Positions 17,676 to 27,120 of a stretch of 64,000 nt of DNA are shown piece by piece. Position 1 is the stretch's first letter, and every line of letters begins with the position of its first letter. This DNA comes from Desulfobacterales bacterium HSG16. GTDB taxonomy: Bacteria > Desulfobacterota > Desulfobacteria > Desulfobacterales > HSG16. A model generated the notes under the pieces. The model was given only the letters and a program-made list of their open reading frames with translations. It had not been told where the DNA came from and made no database searches. The stretch covers positions 1 to 64,000 of the forward strand of contig JAUCGE010000006.1 in NCBI GenBank assembly GCA_030377965.1, written 5' to 3'. Both the position numbers and the translations under genes were made by a program.

Positions 17676-20600
17676 TCACGGTTTTACTCTCACCTTTTTC
17701 AGAACCGGCCTGGATGCTTTTATTGATGCTGTAATAAGGAGAATAAGGCAAAAAAACGCTATCATCAAATATCCGGCTGAATGTCCGGCTGAACCGGTTG
17801 TTGAAACAAAACAGCCTGTGCCGCCGCCATCATCAACTATTCCGGCATCTGTCGAATTTCCGTTTCCGCTGTCGTTACCATCTCCGTCACTACCATCTCC
17901 GTCACTACCATCTCCGTCGTTACCATCTCCGCTCGACGCAGCAACTCTGTAAACAGTGCCATAATCTCCGTCCGAAATATAGGATTCAGGATCTCCGGAA
18001 GATGTCATGCGATCTCCTTCAAGAGGCTGTCGAAGAATGGAAAAACCTGTTGTAACCGAAGGATTTGGGATTGAGTATATGATAGCTCCATCATCTCCCG
18101 TATATGAAGGTGTACCCCAGTTGCCCGAAACCTTGGCAATGATTTCCATGTTACCTTTGATCATGTTCAAAGTGTAAATGGTCGATTCTCCAGATTCCGT
18201 GTCATACGCGTCAAAAGTGATAAAATTGTCATTTGTCTGGCTCAAGGCTGGAAACCCGATATCAAGGCCATATGCGGGAGATACGAGTACCAGAGTCTGT
18301 CCAAGTTCAATATCAATCGCGTAAATACTCCATGCTCCGTATTTTGACCCATCATTGAGTTGAATGACATTGTAAGCATCATATATTATGTAACGGTTGT
18401 CAGATGTCAGGTTCATGGCTTCGGCATATAAGATATTATTCATCGAAACACCGTCTATGGCAGGAGCAACAAGGTCAAATATTTTTACCTGTTCCCGATC
18501 ATTTTTAGCCGCCAGATCGAACAGGGCAATAGAGTCTTTCGGCTCACCGGTTTCATCCAGAAAAACAAAACCGTACATGGAGGCATCCTTTGACATGGCA
18601 ACGGAATAAACATCATCCCATCCCATACATTCAGCAGGGCTTTGTCCGTTCGTAGTTTTAAAGCACATGTCGTTATTTTCGTTTACAAACACGGCAAGAG
18701 TTCCATCCTCCGATACCGAAGCTCTGGAACGATTGACCCTGAAATCTGATAATTGGATTCCTCCTTCAGGATCACCTGTTTCCCTGCGTCCAAGATAATA
18801 TCCTCCGTTATTAGCGTTATAATACACGAAAAGAGCTGAATCAGGTCCGTCAACAGGCTGTGTGTCCATAACTTCGTCCGGGTGGGGAGTAGGTGAAGAG
18901 TCATATATCTCAACAGTATCAAAGGCTTCTGCTGTCTTTTGCGCGTGTACGGAACCTGCGCCGTACAGTTCTTCAGCAGAAGATATACAGGCAAGCCTTG
19001 CGTCTATAAACTGCGAGCTTGCGACAAGATTATAAACAAGCGCTCTGTAAAAAATCTTTTCCGATATTTTAATTCCCAGAGCGCCGTCAAGTCCTGAAGC
19101 CAGAAGGTAATAAGCATGGCTGAAAATGGTGGAATTCATATGAACTCCGCCTTCATCGGAACTCGTGTTTATATAATCGCTCATTCTCGCTGGAAAGTAC
19201 CTGCCGCCTCCTGCCTTGTACTGCCCTGGATTCGAAAGGCTCCGAATGGGTTCGGAAAGACCGGTTCCCATCAGCCAGTCAGGGTTACCATAATTTGCCC
19301 GTGCTTCTGTCATCTCTCCGAAAATATCTGCAAACCCTTCGTCAAGAGCTCCTGACTGATATTGATATATGAGATTTGCAGTGTTGGAAACCACGCCATG
19401 AGTCATCTCATGTGCCACAACATCAAGAGAACCTGCAAAAGGGAGTGCATCTCCAAAAATCATGGTATTGAGATCACCCACCCATGCAGCATTGGGCCAG
19501 TTTCTGCCGATCCTTACAATGGCATAAACAGATCCTCCCTTGCCGTCAATTGAGCTGCGCCCGTGACGTTCCATATAATAATCATAGGTCTGTGAAAAAT
19601 TCCAGGCAGCACTTACCGCATCAGGCAGCCATCCTGATGTAGCACTGTTCGATGTAACATAGACAACGCGCGGTATCGAATCCACATCAGATGTTTCAGG
19701 CTGATTCTGCGCGTCAAAAATGGTAATAGCCCCGAAGGTCGATTCCTGTGCTGGCGGATTCGATGCTGAAGCGTTAAACATGGATTTGCTCGTGTCCACC
19801 ATGAAAAAAGTATTGTTTTCCCGCCAGATGTTCAACGCCCTTGGTATCCCATTAATATCCCTTCCTGCGCCTGATATCTGAAAATCTTTTACCTGATTAA
19901 ATGCCTGCCGAATCGTGCCGTCAACTGCATCCACAACGACAAGCCACCTTTTTTGGATGGAACAGGGCAGTTCAACCTTCCAGCCAAGCCTTGCCGGAAG
20001 ATTCCCCGGCCCATGAACGATCAGCTCAGGAGCCTTTACGTTTTCATCGTTTACACAATCCACATGCTTTACAGCAATATCGACAGCTTCATCCGATGAT
20101 ATAACCGGGCGTGTCACAATTTTTCGAGGTGTTGCAACAAAAGCCCCGTTCATCAGATCAACATTGCCTGCTTTATCAAGATGAACGATCAGTTCACAGG
20201 GCCAGACCGGCAGATTTTTGTAAACCTGTGAAAACCGGATATGCCTCCTGTCGATTGAGTCAGTTACCATACTTTTGACTATAAACTCGCCATCAGGATC
20301 ATCAATTTTGAGCTGACCGCGAAAAGCCCTTAAAAACATACGGGCAGTGCTTTCATCCTGTTTTTTCCGTGACAATGTTCTGTTATCGGTAGCTGGCTGA
20401 AGCATTTTTCCCTTGATCTGCAAAGGGGTTCCGGTTTTTTCCCGATAATGTATTTTTGCTTCGGCAAAAGGATTCTTGCCTGAGCGTGTCAAAGTTCTTT
20501 CAGCTATTGTTCTTTTTTCGCTGTTTTCGCTTTGTAAGCTGTTTTCAACATTCCGGACAGCACTCGAAATTTTTTCAAACCTGTTGATCAAGCTTTTGGA

Positions 20601-20810
20601 ATCTTCCGAAGACAGACCAGATTCATCAGACGACAGCAGAGGGCGGGTTGAAATCGAAGGCGCATCAGAAAGATTATTTGCAATGACCGCCCTGCCATGA
20701 TCGCCGGAAACCGCCTCTGCCCTCGAAAAGCTGAAAACAGCACTGAAAACACACATAACAAACATGATCACAATACTGGCAAGCCAAAAATGTCCGGATT
20801 CGTCTTTCAT
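17676..20810 (-). CDS. secreted thermolysin-family (M4) metalloprotease with propeller-like C-terminus and membrane anchor
   Basis: The 1,044-residue protein has an N-terminal signal or anchor helix (about residues 9-30), an FTP/PepSY propeptide region (about 120-280) and an M4 catalytic domain. The zinc motif is VVAHEMTHGVV near residue 466, with the third ligand in LDEGFADIFGE and the downstream substrate/active-site region GGVHMNSTIFSHAYY. After the peptidase, a region of about 300 residues with repeated DNRYIIYDA-like strands resembles a beta-propeller. A Gly/Asp low-complexity linker, a GGGTGCF motif, one hydrophobic helix and a basic tail follow, resembling a C-terminal sorting or anchoring signal. 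A good ribosome site (ggagg) precedes the ATG. Confidence 0.9.
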   Translation of the reverse strand: MKDESGHFWLASIVIMFVMCVFSAVFSFSRAEAVSGDHGRAVIANNLSDAPSISTRPLLSSDESGLSSEDSKSLINRFEKISSAVRNVENSLQSENSEKRTIAERTLTRSGKNPFAEAKIHYREKTGTPLQIKGKMLQPATDNRTLSRKKQDESTARMFLRAFRGQLKIDDPDGEFIVKSMVTDSIDRRHIRFSQVYKNLPVWPCELIVHLDKAGNVDLMNGAFVATPRKIVTRPVISSDEAVDIAVKHVDCVNDENVKAPELIVHGPGNLPARLGWKVELPCSIQKRWLVVVDAVDGTIRQAFNQVKDFQISGAGRDINGIPRALNIWRENNTFFMVDTSKSMFNASASNPPAQESTFGAITIFDAQNQPETSDVDSIPRVVYVTSNSATSGWLPDAVSAAWNFSQTYDYYMERHGRSSIDGKGGSVYAIVRIGRNWPNAAWVGDLNTMIFGDALPFAGSLDVVAHEMTHGVVSNTANLIYQYQSGALDEGFADIFGEMTEARANYGNPDWLMGTGLSEPIRSLSNPGQYKAGGGRYFPARMSDYINTSSDEGGVHMNSTIFSHAYYLLASGLDGALGIKISEKIFYRALVYNLVASSQFIDARLACISSAEELYGAGSVHAQKTAEAFDTVEIYDSSPTPHPDEVMDTQPVDGPDSALFVYYNANNGGYYLGRRETGDPEGGIQLSDFRVNRSRASVSEDGTLAVFVNENNDMCFKTTNGQSPAECMGWDDVYSVAMSKDASMYGFVFLDETGEPKDSIALFDLAAKNDREQVKIFDLVAPAIDGVSMNNILYAEAMNLTSDNRYIIYDAYNVIQLNDGSKYGAWSIYAIDIELGQTLVLVSPAYGLDIGFPALSQTNDNFITFDAYDTESGESTIYTLNMIKGNMEIIAKVSGNWGTPSYTGDDGAIIYSIPNPSVTTGFSILRQPLEGDRMTSSGDPESYISDGDYGTVYRVAASSGDGNDGDGSDGDGSDGDGNDSGNGNSTDAGIVDDGGGTGCFVSTTGSAGHSAGYLMIAFFCLILLITASIKASRPVLKKVRVKP
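17876..17932. repeat. 15-bp tandem repeat encoding the GDGSD linker
   Basis: About four units of accatctccgtcact encode GDGSD-type pentapeptides in the linker before the C-terminal anchor of the M4 protease. Confidence 0.85.
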
Positions 20811-21247
20811 GATTTTTCCTCCCTGCTTTAATATCTACGATAAAATTCTGAAACCTCATTGACAGATCTACCTTTTATATAATAGCAGAGCTTAATTCAA
20901 TTATCTCGGCGTGTCAAATTCAGGTTTTATGAATGTTCGATTTTTTTGTGAAAATTTTTGAGAGGAATGATGTGAATGGGGATTTTGGGAGCATGGCTGC
21001 GGACTGATTTCCATCGAAATATCAACTTGATTTTTTTCAAATGCAGCGCCATAATTTTAATTGACAATAAAAATATTTTGCAGTAACTTTGATAAAGTTG
21101 ATTTTGCAGCATCTTTTAAAATAGGCTGCAATAGAGCATGTTAGATTGATATTTAGTAAGTGAATAACTGATTACTTTCGTTATGCAGTCTTTATCTGTT
21201 TTGCTGGAAAAAGAATGACTATTTAAATCTAAAAAGAAGGTGAACAC
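20811..21247. other. divergent intergenic region
   Basis: This 437-bp AT-rich gap separates the minus-strand protease from the plus-strand island. No gene is seen. It should hold promoters for both sides. Confidence 0.5.
21061..21089 (+). promoter_or_regulatory. possible sigma70 promoter for the nuclease/PIN genes
   Basis: TTGACA at 21061-21066 is followed after 17 bp by TAACTT. The -35 is perfect and the -10 weak. It lies about 150 bp upstream of the first ORF of the island. Confidence 0.35.
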
Positions 21248-21706
21248 ATGAGAAATCTCGCTGACATGACTGTCTATGATACTCATAGTCAATTATCCCT
21301 GGTTATCGAAGTGAAAAACAAATCGGGAACATCAAGTGACTGGGCTGCCAAAATGCGCCGTAATATTTTAGCGCATGGATTGATTCCATCCGCCACATTG
21401 TTCCTTCTTGCCCTTCCCGATCACTTTTATCTGTGGAAAAATGTCGGAATGATTTCGGGAGAAATTCCTCCAACATATGACATAAATCCAGAACCATTTT
21501 TAAAGCCCTATTATGACAGGATTGGAATCTCACCTGAAGGGCTTAGTGGAATAAGTTTTGAATTAATCGTTTTTTCCTGGTTGAACGAATTGAAATTAAC
21601 TGATACAATACCTTCTCATCTACCCCGTAAATTGCAAGATTGGTTGTTTGAATCTGGATTTTTTGAAGCAATTCAAGATGGACAAATAGAATCTGAGAAA
21701 ATATGA
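21248..21706 (+). CDS. small PD-(D/E)XK-like protein
   Basis: I do not recognise the family by name. The 152 residues begin with a segment that reads like a restriction-endonuclease-fold core: an Asp in VYDTHSQ, then LSLVIEVKNKSG with the E-x-K pair on a strand. SDWAAKMRRN follows, and then strands of a LFLLALPDHFYLWKN type. Such proteins often bind or cut nucleic acid, but activity is not shown. The ribosome site aaggtg precedes the ATG. The stop overlaps the next start (ATGA), so it is coupled to the PIN gene and the two probably act together. Confidence 0.6.
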   Translation: MRNLADMTVYDTHSQLSLVIEVKNKSGTSSDWAAKMRRNILAHGLIPSATLFLLALPDHFYLWKNVGMISGEIPPTYDINPEPFLKPYYDRIGISPEGLSGISFELIVFSWLNELKLTDTIPSHLPRKLQDWLFESGFFEAIQDGQIESEKI

Positions 21707-22314
21707 TGAATGTGTATGTCGAATCCAATTTTATCCTTGAATTAGCGTTGAAGCAAGAGCAATGTTCAAGCTGTGATGCCATCATGTCGCTGGGAGAAAA
21801 ACGGAATATTAAAATCATCCTTCCAGCGTTTTCTCTCTCAGAGCCTTATGATACGGTTATCAGGCGGTCGAAGGGAAGAGAATCCTTGACAAAAAAGCTT
21901 GCTTTGGAAATGCAGCAACTCTCTCGTTCAGAACCCTATAAAAACAAAGTTGAAGTGATCCAGCAGATCACAAGTTTCCTGGTTCAAAGCATTGAAGATG
22001 AACAGGAACGGCTTACCACAACGCTTGAAAAACTGCTTCAGGTTGCCGAAACCATCCCGCTGGAAAAAACAATTCTTTCTTCATCTGTCCGATTTCAAAA
22101 AACGTTTGGATTTTCTCCTCAAGATGCTATTATTTATGCTTCTGTCCTTGAGCATCTCCAGCTATCTGATAGCGATAAGAACTGTTTTTTGAATAGAAAC
22201 TCACGAGATTTCAATGATCCGAATATCGTCAATACATTGGAGGCATATAATTGTAAGATGCTCTTTAGTTTCGAGCGTGGCTATAATTACATTAACAGTC
22301 AAATAAAGGATTAG
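21703..22314 (+). CDS. PIN-domain protein
   Basis: PIN domains are metal-dependent ribonucleases, often toxins. The 203 residues start with VYVESNFILELAL, carrying the first acidic cluster (E/D near the N-terminus). They continue with an acidic SLSEPYDTVI and end with FSPQDAIIYASVLEHL and NRNSRDFND, which supply the later Asp/Asn positions of the fold. It is longer than VapC toxins (about 130 residues), owing to a helical insert around residues 65-110. It is coupled to the PD-(D/E)XK-like gene upstream, which could be the partner or antitoxin-like component. No typical VapB-like antitoxin is seen. Confidence 0.72.
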   Translation: MMNVYVESNFILELALKQEQCSSCDAIMSLGEKRNIKIILPAFSLSEPYDTVIRRSKGRESLTKKLALEMQQLSRSEPYKNKVEVIQQITSFLVQSIEDEQERLTTTLEKLLQVAETIPLEKTILSSSVRFQKTFGFSPQDAIIYASVLEHLQLSDSDKNCFLNRNSRDFNDPNIVNTLEAYNCKMLFSFERGYNYINSQIKD

Positions 22315-22611
22315 TGCTACATAAAAAAGTCAAGTGGAATGATGCTTTATCCTTTTTAAAAAAAGTTACAACATGGCTGATCCAAATTTTTTCAATCCAA
22401 GAGACTTTACCATTAATGATATTAATCAAAACAGTGGAATAATGAAGGAGGGTAGTATTTATGCTGGCATCTTGCAAGCATTGTGATCAGGTATTTTATT
22501 TATTATGAAATCTCTAAACACAAACCAAACGGATTATAAGAACAATTCATCATTATCGGAGGATAAATTGGATAATGACATGGAATTGGTCGAAACTGGA
22601 ATACATCGGTA
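22315..22611. other. gap inside the defence-like island
   Basis: Between the PIN gene and the methylase there is no supported gene apart from possible short ORFs of 37-41 codons without ribosome sites. It holds the tail of a dispersed repeat (22485-22515) and a 27-codon ORF at 22575-22658. That ORF is preceded by ggagg and may be the true 5' end of the methylase in another frame. Confidence 0.5.
22485..22515 (+). repeat. dispersed repeat, partial copy B
   Basis: The AT-rich tail of the dispersed element (gatcaggtattttatttatt, then gaaatctct) is present without the GC hairpin, matching the tail of copy D at 47113-47172. Confidence 0.6.
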
Positions 22612-22617
22612 TTGTTT

Positions 22618-25600
22618 ATGGAAGTTGTAAACACAATAAAAGAATTTGGATGTCATGATGTTGTTTTACTTGACGACGAACCAACATCCAGACATTTGAA
22701 CTACCTTGACCTTTTAAAAGTGTCCGGGAAAAGAAGTCTGACAGTCAGTGCCGTCGCTGAGTTCCAGTCAAGACCTCTGCTCTACATTGTCTCAAATGAC
22801 CGAATACAAGATTCCGACAACAATAAAATTCTTGATCTGCAATGCCTTCTGGCTAACAGGGGGGAGAGGGCATATCTTGGCATCTTGAGTCCGGGTGAGT
22901 TAAATGTATATCCTATAAACTTGAACCGTTTTGTTTTGGCTGGCGGAAATAAAAAAACCATTGAACGGAAGTCATCATCGGCATCACTGTTCTTTCAGAA
23001 TATTGTGAATGGCGCTTTCACCCTGGAAGGTCAGCCTGACGATTCTGATTATGTATTCAAGACAATCTATGACTTGATGACCATATCCTCTAAAAATCTC
23101 ATCAAAACCTATGGTATAGATCCTCTGGATGTCCTTTCATTTCTCGGCAGGGCATTGTTTCTCCGTTTCTTGTGGGATCGCAAAATAGTCAGTTCCAATG
23201 AACTTAATTCTATAAGTTCACATTCCGAATCGCCTGGTGACTGCTTTCGCAATGTTGAAAACTCCGTTGCATTATGCCAGTGGCTCGATAAAACATTTAA
23301 TGGTGATCTGCTTCCGCTCTCCGGCAGTTATAAAACCGTATTCGACCAGGCAAATGAACGGACAGACGGTAAAATTTTTCTCCACCTGCAAGCCATTATA
23401 GAAGGATGGAAGCATGCAGGGGCAGAACAATTTCAGCTTCAGATTGATTGGAACGATCTCAACTTCGCTCATATTCCAATAGGTGTACTCAGCCAGGTAT
23501 ATGAGAATTTCAGCAGAACATGGGATTTGCAGAAAACAAAACAAACGAGTGTATATTATACACCTGAGAACATAGCGAGCTACCTCGTGGCTGACGCATT
23601 CGAAGGTGTCAGCGACAAGAAAAATGCCCGAATTCTCGACCCAAGTTGCGGAGCGGGAACTTTCCTTGTCATGGCATTCAGGAAACTGGTCGCTTTCCGA
23701 TGGGAACATGATGGAAAAAGACCTGATACCAAAACAATTCAGTCCATTCTTTACAATCAACTTTGTGGTTTCGATATCAGTGAGCCTGCCCTGCGCCTTG
23801 CGGCATTGTCGCTTTATATTACCGCCATCGAACTCAATGGCTCTCCTCGACCTTTAAGAAGTCTGAAGTTTCCGAAACCGCTTCAAGGCATCGTGCTGCA
23901 TAATCACAGACGATCCGAAGAACGCGCGGCCAGGGGTTTTGTGTTGGGCAGTTTACGTTCGGATCTTTTCAAAGATTTCAATGGCAGTTTTGATATTATT
24001 ATCGGCAATCCTCCCTGGAGTCGCCTGAAAGGAAAGAAAGAAGAGATAAAAGCACTCAATGCCGTTTTCACCGAGTTGATTTGTCAAATTCTTGCAGATC
24101 GTGAGCTTGAAGATATAGCAAAAAGCTACCGCAATCCTGACAACAACCCTGATCTGCCGTTTTTATGGAAATCGACTCAATGGGCGAAACCAGGAGGTAT
24201 CATTGCAATGGCGCTGCCCGGAAGAATATTTCTCAAGCAGACAGGCCCCGGCACTCGTGCGTTCAATGCGATACTGAGAGGGCTTGAAATTACAGGAATA
24301 TTGAACGGGTCAAACCTGTCTGACAGTGCGGTATGGCCGGGTATGAATCAGCCTTTTATGCTTTTCTTCGCACGCAATCGAGTGCCTTCCACAAGCCATC
24401 ATTTTCATTTTGTCACGCCTCATTTTGAACGACAATTGAATGACAAAGGGCGTATCCGCATAGATTATCAAGCCGCTCAACCGGTAGCCGTCCGTGAAGT
24501 CATCGGAAATTCATGGCTGTTGAAAACACTGGCGATGGGTACTTCTCTTGATGTGGATGTGGTCAGCAAACTCGCTGACACAAGGTGGCCTTCTGTCAAG
24601 TCGTATTGGAAGAGCCAGGGGCTTTACTCGGGAAGAGGATATGATTTGTCACCCAGACAAGCAGATCAGGGGGATGCATCATTCATGCGCGGATTGCCCG
24701 ATTTCGTACTTCCTGGAAATAACGAGTTTTCGGTCGATGTAACATCACTACTCAAATTCAAGCATCCTACTGCAAGTAGGCCAAGACGCATTGAATTATA
24801 TACACCTCCAATGCTCATTGTTCCTGAATCATCGGGCAGTTCGCTCTTTTCACCCAGGTCATGGATCATTCGAGAATCCGTTGTTTTCCGTAAAAGCTAT
24901 TACGGCTTTTCCGCTCACGGCAGCAAGAATGCGGATGTGATCATCGCATTTCTTCATCTGATCACTAATTCCGACCTGTTCAGATATCATGTATTGATGA
25001 CCAGTTCGAGGATGGGCGCTGAACGACGAACTTTTCTAAAGGAGAATATCGAAAATTTTCCGTTTCCGGAAATAGATACGCTGTCTGGACAACAGCGAAA
25101 AAATGCGATGAAACTGTCTCATCAGCTTGAAACTGCCTCCGACAAACCCTGGAAGGCGATCAACGATTTTATTTTTGATATATACGGACTGGATAAGTAT
25201 GATCGCCAGGTCGTAAAAGACACGCTTGAAGTGGCCGATCCTTTCAAAGAAGCACGAGATCAAGCTAACAGTACCCCGACGAAAAAGGAACGCAATGCCT
25301 TTTATGCCATACTTCAACGGTTGCTCGCACCATCGTTCGACATAACGAATGAAAAGGTATCGATCCATGAAATCGAGCTTTCAGGTCAGGATATTCCTTC
25401 ACCCTGGTATTTTTTCGCAATTTCTTCATCCTCCGTTTCCGCAGATTTGACGCAAGATGTGCAGAAACGACTGCTCTCTCAAATTGTCAGGGATGCCTGC
25501 AAAACAGGTTGCAGCAGGGCCATAATTCACGAAAAGGGGCGACTGGTTGTAGGGATCATTGGCCAATATCGTTATTGGACATCGAGTCGTGCTCGTCTGT

Positions 25601-25656
25601 GTACACTGGACATTATGCGCCATCATCTCGATACCTTCCCCATTGGAGAAAGCTGA
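22618..25656 (+). CDS. N6-adenine DNA methylase (Eco57I/type IIG-like), possibly 5'-frameshifted
   Basis: The protein has about 1,012 residues. A helical N-terminal region is followed by the SAM-binding motif LDPSCGAGTFLVMAF (about residue 340) and the catalytic N6-adenine motif IIGNPPWSRLKG (about residue 465). A long target-recognition region and a C-terminal half like those of single-chain type IIG enzymes follow. No D-x(n)-E-x-K nuclease motif is evident at its N-terminus, so cleavage may come from the next gene. The listed start is the ATG at 22618, which has no good ribosome site. A better start with ggagg lies at 22575 in another frame; see findings. The stop overlaps the next ATG (TGATG). 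Confidence 0.85.
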   Translation: MEVVNTIKEFGCHDVVLLDDEPTSRHLNYLDLLKVSGKRSLTVSAVAEFQSRPLLYIVSNDRIQDSDNNKILDLQCLLANRGERAYLGILSPGELNVYPINLNRFVLAGGNKKTIERKSSSASLFFQNIVNGAFTLEGQPDDSDYVFKTIYDLMTISSKNLIKTYGIDPLDVLSFLGRALFLRFLWDRKIVSSNELNSISSHSESPGDCFRNVENSVALCQWLDKTFNGDLLPLSGSYKTVFDQANERTDGKIFLHLQAIIEGWKHAGAEQFQLQIDWNDLNFAHIPIGVLSQVYENFSRTWDLQKTKQTSVYYTPENIASYLVADAFEGVSDKKNARILDPSCGAGTFLVMAFRKLVAFRWEHDGKRPDTKTIQSILYNQLCGFDISEPALRLAALSLYITAIELNGSPRPLRSLKFPKPLQGIVLHNHRRSEERAARGFVLGSLRSDLFKDFNGSFDIIIGNPPWSRLKGKKEEIKALNAVFTELICQILADRELEDIAKSYRNPDNNPDLPFLWKSTQWAKPGGIIAMALPGRIFLKQTGPGTRAFNAILRGLEITGILNGSNLSDSAVWPGMNQPFMLFFARNRVPSTSHHFHFVTPHFERQLNDKGRIRIDYQAAQPVAVREVIGNSWLLKTLAMGTSLDVDVVSKLADTRWPSVKSYWKSQGLYSGRGYDLSPRQADQGDASFMRGLPDFVLPGNNEFSVDVTSLLKFKHPTASRPRRIELYTPPMLIVPESSGSSLFSPRSWIIRESVVFRKSYYGFSAHGSKNADVIIAFLHLITNSDLFRYHVLMTSSRMGAERRTFLKENIENFPFPEIDTLSGQQRKNAMKLSHQLETASDKPWKAINDFIFDIYGLDKYDRQVVKDTLEVADPFKEARDQANSTPTKKERNAFYAILQRLLAPSFDITNEKVSIHEIELSGQDIPSPWYFFAISSSSVSADLTQDVQKRLLSQIVRDACKTGCSRAIIHEKGRLVVGIIGQYRYWTSSRARLCTLDIMRHHLDTFPIGES

Positions 25657-26345
25657 TGGCGGCAGGTTTTTTTACGAAAGGCATAGAATACACATTGCCT
25701 CACCCGAAAATCCCGCAGCGTACGGTTCTGCTTCTTTGCAAGGTAATCGAAAAAGCCTGGAAGTTACTCGAAGAAAACCCGCCTTCCGGTTTTTACAGGC
25801 AATCCGCAGATGAAGACACAATTACCCAGATGCTGGTCGAAATAATTGAAAATCGTTTGCGGAAAAACGGTGACATTGCTGGATTCAACTCTGCTATGTT
25901 TGGCAAAGTGGACAGGGAGCCAAAGATTACAAACGTAGATAAAACACACCTCGACAAAATGCCTGACATAGTCTTCGATCTAAAACGTGAGCGACTGCCG
26001 ATTCTCAGTGATCAGGATGGACTATTCGTCGAGTGCAAACCCGTTGACCGTAAACATCCGATTGGGTCATGCTACTGTAAAAAAGGACTGATACGATTCG
26101 TGAACGGCAGCTACGCCTGGGCAATGCAGGATGCATTGATGGTCGGATACGTAACCCACCCTTATTCATTTAAAAAACTTGCATCTGTCCTCAATGATCG
26201 TAAAAAGGGTTCTATATATAATACTACTACCCACTCAAAAGTTGATAAATGTCTGATCTTTCGATCAAATCACGACAGGGATTTCAAATGGCCAGAAGGC
26301 AATGGTAAAGCTTGCGCTATAACAATATCACACCTTTGGCTGTAA
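25656..26345 (+). CDS. PD-(D/E)XK nuclease-like protein coupled to the methylase
   Basis: The 229-residue product starts at the ATG that overlaps the methylase stop. A longer ORF beginning inside the methylase is ignored. It contains a plausible restriction-fold core: Asp in KMPDIVFDL, then after about 20 residues LFVECKPVD with E-x-K, then a helix with GLIRFVNGSYAWAMQDALMVGYV. This makes it a good candidate for the endonuclease subunit of a restriction-modification-like unit with the upstream methylase. No homologue is recalled by name. Confidence 0.65.
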   Translation: MAAGFFTKGIEYTLPHPKIPQRTVLLLCKVIEKAWKLLEENPPSGFYRQSADEDTITQMLVEIIENRLRKNGDIAGFNSAMFGKVDREPKITNVDKTHLDKMPDIVFDLKRERLPILSDQDGLFVECKPVDRKHPIGSCYCKKGLIRFVNGSYAWAMQDALMVGYVTHPYSFKKLASVLNDRKKGSIYNTTTHSKVDKCLIFRSNHDRDFKWPEGNGKACAITISHLWL

Positions 26346-26390
26346 ATTTGATTTCAAATTTACTCCACAGTCAATATCCCCGATGCTTCT

Positions 26391-26479
26391 CAGGGATTTC
26401 CCAATTAATAAAATATCTTATGGTAGGGCGGGGTTCCGTCTCCGCCGAAAGATGGCGGGGACGGAACCCCGCCCTACCG
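26391..26479. repeat. dispersed hairpin repeat, copy C (inverted double)
   Basis: The element is present in reverse orientation (26391-26446: cagggatttccc ... ggggttccgtctccgcc). It is immediately followed by a second GC-hairpin half in forward orientation (26451-26479), making a large palindrome between the nuclease gene and the convergent flavodoxin gene. The GC-rich arm ggtagggcggggttccgt pairs with acggaaccccgccctacc, so it may serve as a bidirectional terminator. Confidence 0.75.
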
Positions 26480-26502
26480 TCGATATTGAAGATGAATCTT
26501 GA

Positions 26503-26988
26503 TCAGGAAAACAGCCGTTTAACCAGATCAGCGACCCGAGAACCCAGTTTTCTGCCGTTTTCAGCAGCATCCACATCCGGTTCGCCGACACATGCGGTTC
26601 CGTAATGGCCGGTTGCCGACATTGGATCGCCCACGATGATCATGCCGTAAATCATCAATGCCTGGATCATGGACATCATAGTCGTTTCCTTGCCACCTGT
26701 CGGATCTCCGGAAGTGGTAAATACTGCTCCGATTTTGCCTTCCATTTTTTTTCGTGTGCTGACAAAATCATCAAAGATTTTTTTCATCTCTGCGGCCATA
26801 GTGCCAAAATAGACTGGTGAACCGGTAATGATACCATCGGCTGTAAGAAAATCTTCTTTGGTCACATCTTTGGTGCTTTTCAGATCAGCATTTACACCGT
26901 CAACCGAATTGACACCTTCTGCTATTGCTTCAGCCAGCTTGCGGGTATTTCCGCCTTTCGAATAATACAGAACAAGAACCTTGGACAT
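26503..26988 (-). CDS. flavodoxin-fold NAD(P)H:quinone oxidoreductase-like protein (WrbA-related)
   Basis: The 161 residues open with VLVLYYSKGGNTRKLAEAI, the FMN-phosphate binding loop of flavodoxins. They contain TADGIITGSPVYFGTMAAEMKKIFDDF and VFTTSGDPTGGKETTM, as in the WrbA/multimeric flavodoxin group. It likely carries FMN and handles quinone or electron-transfer chemistry in the cytoplasm. The start at 26988 is chosen because aggagg lies upstream; the longer ORF adds a non-homologous Lys/Cys-rich leader. It stands alone, convergent to the island. Confidence 0.85.
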   Translation of the reverse strand: MSKVLVLYYSKGGNTRKLAEAIAEGVNSVDGVNADLKSTKDVTKEDFLTADGIITGSPVYFGTMAAEMKKIFDDFVSTRKKMEGKIGAVFTTSGDPTGGKETTMMSMIQALMIYGMIIVGDPMSATGHYGTACVGEPDVDAAENGRKLGSRVADLVKRLFS

Positions 26989-27120
26989 TATTTTTTTTCC
27001 TCCTGTCAGTTTTGCAGATACCGGAATTTTGCATTTGCATTTTTTAACCGTGCCTGCTGTTTTTTCAGGATTCATTAGCGCAATCAGTTCCAGAGTACAA
27101 CAAAAAAGTTCAGGATAAAA

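Noticed and set aside
22373-22486. 37-codon ORF between the PIN and methylase genes
   Set aside because: No ribosome site and no recognisable sequence; it may be a chance frame.
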